From NCBI GenBank assembly GCA_964595625.1, contig CAZQQU010000004.1, positions 1 to 64,000 on the forward strand: a stretch of DNA of 64,000 nucleotides. Reading direction: 5' to 3'. Shown here piece by piece: positions 60,600-64,000 of the stretch (position 1 is the stretch's first letter; each line of letters opens with the position of its first letter). Position numbers and translations under genes: made by a program. Origin of the DNA: CAZQQU01 sp964595625. GTDB taxonomy: Bacteria; Bacteroidota; Bacteroidia; Flavobacteriales; Flavobacteriaceae. The notes below the pieces were generated by a model. That model made no database searches. It saw only the letters and a program-made list of their open reading frames with translations, and was not told the origin of the DNA.

Positions 60600-61802
60600 T
60601 TATACTTTTTTTACGTAATCCTCAAGATAAGAGTACCTCACGGTTAGTGCTCCACCCCTTGTAATTAGCGCTCTTTCTAGAATTTTTTCAGCATCATTAT
60701 TAAAAAATGCAGGGAGAATATTTTTTATAAAAATTTTTCCAAATCCTTCGCTGGCATCTTTTGGGAGTTCACATGGCAAGTTATCAACGGCCATGACAGT
60801 GATGGCTCGTGGAGCATCAAAAGTAGTTTCACTTTCGGTCACCGGATCATACCCATAAAAGGGATCGGCTATAGTAGAAGGCCGAATGGTTGAAGGAATA
60901 GGAAGGTGTATATCACATGAAATGTCTGCAATCATATTAATAGTAAAATCTTGCTGACGGGCTTGATCTTTGGTAAAAAACATGGGTGCTCCCGTGCCGT
61001 AGAAGTGCCCGGCAATAAAGGTATCAGCAACTTGAGCGAAACGCATAAAATCAGATTCATAAGCTTCGGGGTGCTGGTAAAAGTCGTATTTATCTATCAC
61101 CCGGCCGTCTTTACGTTTGTTGTAATCCAATACATCAATCCAGCAAAAAACAGCTTCATTCCATGAACCATGTAAAAATTCGTCCACTGTAACTTGCTTA
61201 ATTTGTAGGTGTTGTAAAATTTCAACCGCACCATGGGCTACTTTTCCACTCCCGGTTAATACGATTTTGAGAGGTGGTAAAACAATTTGACTCAACTCTC
61301 TCTTTAGAGCTTCATAGTCAGGCAAATCCTTTGCTTGTGGGAGTGTAAAGTGTCCATCCCTCAACCCGATGGCTCGAAAGCAATTATAAGCTCCAACAAT
61401 ACCGGCATATCGACCAAAACCAATAAGCCGGGATCCCTGCTCATCTACTAGGGTTTCGTGGTCATACAATTCGATGCCCTGAGCTATAATTGCCTGTAAT
61501 AATTTTCGATTATAAGGTTGCTTTTTGATTGTATGACTAAAGAAAAAATATTTTTTATTAGGAATTAAGAACTCAATCGGTACTTCTTTAACTCCTAATA
61601 ATACGTCACAGTCGGATAAATCATCGGTCACCTCCAATCCTTTTTCGCGATAAGCGTCATCTGAAAAAATACGAATATCGGAAGGCTCAATTTTAAACTC
61701 TATCCCGGGAAATAAACGCATGGCCTCGACACAGTGGTCAGGAGTTAAAACAACACGTCGATCAGGTGGGGTTTTTCTTTCTTTAATGAGACCAATCTTC
61801 AT
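60600..61802 (-). CDS. Saccharopine/alanine-dehydrogenase-like NAD(P) enzyme
   Basis: 400 residues from ATG 61800-61802. AlaDH/PNT N-terminal domain: MKIGLIKERKTPPDRRVVLT, then GLEVTDDLSDCDVLLGVKEV. The Rossmann nucleotide loop is IVLTGSGKVAHGAVEILQHL. Further family blocks are NMIADISCDIHLPIPSTIRP and GYDP. This is the lysine-forming saccharopine-dehydrogenase-like (LYS1) group common in Bacteroidota; a true lysine role is not established. A TATTTTTG box sits upstream and overlaps the alternative TTG start 61838. Confidence 0.85.
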   Translation of the reverse strand: MKIGLIKERKTPPDRRVVLTPDHCVEAMRLFPGIEFKIEPSDIRIFSDDAYREKGLEVTDDLSDCDVLLGVKEVPIEFLIPNKKYFFFSHTIKKQPYNRKLLQAIIAQGIELYDHETLVDEQGSRLIGFGRYAGIVGAYNCFRAIGLRDGHFTLPQAKDLPDYEALKRELSQIVLPPLKIVLTGSGKVAHGAVEILQHLQIKQVTVDEFLHGSWNEAVFCWIDVLDYNKRKDGRVIDKYDFYQHPEAYESDFMRFAQVADTFIAGHFYGTGAPMFFTKDQARQQDFTINMIADISCDIHLPIPSTIRPSTIADPFYGYDPVTESETTFDAPRAITVMAVDNLPCELPKDASEGFGKIFIKNILPAFFNNDAEKILERALITRGGALTVRYSYLEDYVKKV

Positions 61803-61835
61803 AATCCTTAGGTATAGTTTTTGATTAGAAAATGT

Positions 61836-61843
61836 CAAAAATA
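61836..61843 (-). promoter_or_regulatory. TATTTTTG -7 box of the dehydrogenase gene
   Basis: A TAnnTTTG match on the minus strand, 33 nt before ATG 61802. It contains the TTG that would otherwise look like a start at 61838. Confidence 0.55.
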
Positions 61844-61886
61844 AACTAAATAAACAGGATTCCCGAATTTAAATTTAAAAAAAATG

Positions 61887-61894
61887 TACTTTTG
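61887..61894 (+). promoter_or_regulatory. TACTTTTG -7 box of ssrA
   Basis: A TAnnTTTG match ending 21 nt before the 5' end of mature tmRNA, so precursor processing is expected. Confidence 0.5.
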
Positions 61895-61915
61895 TACTCT
61901 CTAAAAAATTACTAT

Positions 61916-62310
61916 GGGGCCGACTGGTTTTGACAGCAAGCCGAGTGGAATAGTAAGCATGCCGAGCGCTGAATTACAGCTCGTAAATATCATAATTCAA
62001 ACCTATAAACGGCGAAAATAACTACGCCCTTGCTGCCTAATCTGAATAATAGTAAGATGGGCCTCGTCCCGACTAGGTCGGGAAAGCAGGATGTCTCTCA
62101 AAAGCCTTGGTTTACGGCATTTGATCCAGAGGCATCGTAAAGGTAAACCTGCGGATAACAGGGTCTTGATGTTGTCTTAAGAATAAGCAAGACTAAGGGT
62201 GATTTGGGTTGTTTTTTACCGGAATCATCACGAAAACCAACAAAAAACTAAGCATGTAGAAAGCTATTTTGTTCCTTGTTTGGACGAGGGTTCGAATCCC
62301 TCCGGCTCCA
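61916..62310 (+). ncRNA. ssrA: Transfer-messenger RNA (tmRNA)
   Basis: A 395-nt tmRNA that rescues stalled ribosomes. The tRNA-like ends pair: 5' GGGGCCG with 3' CGGCTCC, followed by discriminator A at 62310. The T arm with GGTTCGAATCCC is near 62287-62302. The tag frame begins at GGC 62011 and ends at TAA 62038-62040, encoding GENNYALAA. The 3' CCA is not encoded. It is a one-piece gene, not permuted. SmpB, its partner, is not in the window. Confidence 0.97.
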
Positions 62311-62389
62311 CTTGAAATGTATAAACGCTCTTTAGATCTCCCTTTTTCCCTGTAATGACAACTAGGTAATGCCATGAAAAACCTTTATA

Positions 62390-62875
62390 ATGAATACATT
62401 TTCTGAAAAACAGCGATTTAACCAGCCCTTGATTTATATCGTTTTGGCCATGGTTTTATTTACATCGTTAACTCCCTTACTTTTATTGGCTCGACAGGAT
62501 ATTGATAACCAACACTTGGACTTTATCATGATAGTTTCAATGTCGTTACCGTTATTAATCATCTGTTTTTTACTTTTTGTGCTGCAATTACGTACCCAAA
62601 TTGACAGACAAGGTATTCATTATGGTTTTTTCCCTTTTAAAAATCCTTTAAAATTGATTCCCTGGCGGGAAATCGAATCATGTGAAGTCATTCAGTACAG
62701 TCCACTAAGAGATTACGGAGGTTGGGGTTATCGGTATGGAAGAAAAGGGAAAGCCTTAAATGTACGTGGTAACCAAGGAATTAAAATTACTTTGGTAGGT
62801 GGAAAAAATTTATTAATTGGTACCCAAAAACCGCAAGAAGCACAGCAAGCAATAGCTCGTTATTTTATTCGTTAA
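62390..62875 (+). CDS. Two-helix membrane protein with PH-like domain
   Basis: 161 residues. Two membrane helices (PLIYIVLAMVLFTSLTPLLL and FIMIVSMSLPLLIICFLLFV, within about 14-68) are followed by a cytoplasmic beta-rich segment (TQIDRQGIHYGFFPFKNPLK, then IPWREIESCEVIQYSPL). It ends in WGYRYGRKGKALNVRGNQGI and KITLVGGKNLLIGTQKPQEA, the pattern of bacterial PH-domain membrane proteins. The role is unknown. It is followed 20 nt later by a hydrolase gene. Confidence 0.8.
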   Translation: MNTFSEKQRFNQPLIYIVLAMVLFTSLTPLLLLARQDIDNQHLDFIMIVSMSLPLLIICFLLFVLQLRTQIDRQGIHYGFFPFKNPLKLIPWREIESCEVIQYSPLRDYGGWGYRYGRKGKALNVRGNQGIKITLVGGKNLLIGTQKPQEAQQAIARYFIR

Positions 62876-62895
62876 TTCAATTAAATAGTACCGAC

Positions 62896-63834
62896 ATGCA
62901 TCGTATTTATATACTACATATTGTTTTATTATTTTCATTCTCCCTTTTTGCACAACCCAAAACCGAAGAAATCAAAATCAATGCCTGGGTAAGTGGCGAA
63001 CTTACCATACCCTCTACTTCAGAACCCCATGACTTGGTAATTATCATTGCCGGATCAGGCCCAACCGATCGGGACGGTAATATAGCAGGCTCTAAAAACA
63101 ATTCACTAAAATATCTCAGTGACGAATTGGTAAAAAACAATATCGCCACTTTTCGATTTGATAAACGAACTCTAACCATTTTTAAACAACCCGGTTTTAA
63201 AGAAGAAAATATCCGTTTTGAAGATTTTGTACAAGATGTCGAACAAATAGTGGCTCTTTTTAACAATGATTCCCGATTTGATAAAATCATTTTAGCCGGT
63301 CATAGCAAAGGTTCCTTACTGGCCATGTTAGCAATTAACAAAGGAGCAGCTGTAGACGCCATGATATCCATAGCTGGCGCTGGTCAAAGCATTGACCAAC
63401 TGATTATAAAACAAATCAGTGCCCAACAGCCTTTTTTTCAAGAACCGGTAACACAAGCCTTTGAGCAATTGAAAACCCAAGGCTTCGTAACCGATTACCA
63501 CCCCATGTTAGAAAGTATTTTTAGAAAAAGTGTACAACCCTTTATGCTTTCATGGATGCAGTATGATCCGCAAGTGGAGATTGCTTCAGTCACGGTACCG
63601 GTATTAATTCTCAATGGAACAGAAGACATACAAACCGACGAGTCGGAAGCTCGACGATTGCATCAAGCCAAATCTGATGCATTGTTTTTTTTAATAGAAA
63701 ATATGAATCACGTTCTTAAAGAAGTAATTCCCGGGGATACCATGGACAACGGGCGAGCGTATTCTGAACCAAACCGTCCAGTCGTACCGGAATTGATTGA
63801 AAAAATAGTCTATTTTATTGAAGACTTGGATTAA
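62896..63834 (+). CDS. Secreted alpha/beta hydrolase
   Basis: 312 residues. Signal peptide (IYILHIVLLFSFSLFAQ), then the oxyanion region IIIAGSGPTDRDGNIAGSKN. The catalytic serine is in the nucleophile elbow LAGHSKGSLLAM, and the acid/base residues lie near LILNGTEDIQTDESEA (Asp) and ENMNHVLKEV (His). This fits the alpha/beta hydrolases of the dienelactone/acylaminoacyl-type group acting in the periplasm. Substrate unknown. Confidence 0.88.
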   Translation: MHRIYILHIVLLFSFSLFAQPKTEEIKINAWVSGELTIPSTSEPHDLVIIIAGSGPTDRDGNIAGSKNNSLKYLSDELVKNNIATFRFDKRTLTIFKQPGFKEENIRFEDFVQDVEQIVALFNNDSRFDKIILAGHSKGSLLAMLAINKGAAVDAMISIAGAGQSIDQLIIKQISAQQPFFQEPVTQAFEQLKTQGFVTDYHPMLESIFRKSVQPFMLSWMQYDPQVEIASVTVPVLILNGTEDIQTDESEARRLHQAKSDALFFLIENMNHVLKEVIPGDTMDNGRAYSEPNRPVVPELIEKIVYFIEDLD

Positions 63835-64000
63835 CACTTATTCCGTTACAATCCTAAAGCATAAGAGTTTATAAAATTATAAAGTAAACCTACTAGAAAA
63901 GATCATCAAACGGTTTGAGCTAAGGGAAAATAAGCAGCCTAAGAAGATCGTTCTTTACCTATTTGTTGATTCAATCCCTCTATATACCCCAACAACTCTT

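Noticed and set aside
62193..62375. 60-codon minus-strand frame overlapping the tmRNA 3' end
   Set aside because: Antisense to tmRNA; a common false frame over ssrA.

Overview
The window looks like a chromosome segment of a marine-type Flavobacteriaceae (Bacteroidota) bacterium. The evidence is: low GC; promoters of the form TAnnTTTG instead of sigma70 boxes; almost no Shine-Dalgarno sequences; a fused LpxC/FabZ; a PorX regulator and GldF/GldG for type IX secretion (T9SS) and gliding; secreted proteins ending in T9SS sorting domains; and TPR-type membrane regulators with LuxR-like C-termini. No insertion sequence, prophage, CRISPR array or integron was seen. Most of the window is core genome.

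Layout. 1-4850: a divergent-repeat, RCC1-like giant secreted protein (runs off the window) behind a small secreted protein, with a consensus promoter. 5287-7463: two related membrane HTH regulators, one apparently truncated. 7801-18121 (minus strand): M16 lipoprotein peptidase, sucD, an LpxD paralogue, then the operon HD phosphohydrolase, lpxD, lpxC/fabZ, lpxA, efp. 18212-22890 (plus): porX, tsaE, an ABM-fold gene, gldF, gldG. 22972-27499: dnaN, a small DUF4870 membrane protein, a lipid A-type acyltransferase and an LTA-synthase-like phosphotransferase. 27500-33359 (minus): six glycosyltransferases, probably for LPS core or a surface glycan. 33421-39054: tsaC, a PagL-like lipid A deacylase with an M42 peptidase, ndk, tRNA-Leu(CAA), prs, rplY. 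39529-42957: a T9SS cargo protein, Nudix, pyrE, an SRPBCC protein, birA. 43041-47915: rsfS, ftsH, LUD-domain, cdsA, psd and an acyl-CoA-binding protein. 47917-51230 (minus): a small DPG-motif membrane protein, a NoeA-like methyltransferase with a kinase-like loop, and a membrane alkaline-phosphatase-superfamily protein. 51308-57987: typA, kdsA, a DUF3857 protein and a glycine-rich T9SS cargo. 58141-60433: a membrane protein, a small winged-helix regulator and creD, with a shared palindromic operator. 60600-63834: a saccharopine/alanine-dehydrogenase-like enzyme, tmRNA, a PH-like membrane protein and an alpha/beta hydrolase.

Themes. Lipid A assembly (lpxA/C/D, kdsA), late acylation, deacylation, core glycosylation and membrane phosphotransferases are spread over the window, as are phospholipid synthesis (cdsA, psd, ACBP) and envelope quality control (ftsH, creD). 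Secretion and gliding control (porX, gldFG) sits beside cargo of that pathway.

The least explained parts are: the 47917-51230 three-gene cassette; the CTTTGAA-N-TTCAAAG operator pair; several TAnnTTTG boxes that sit only 5-8 nt before an ATG, suggesting leaderless mRNAs; and tail-to-tail genes with no room for a terminator. All functional names rest on motif recognition by eye; no database search was run.
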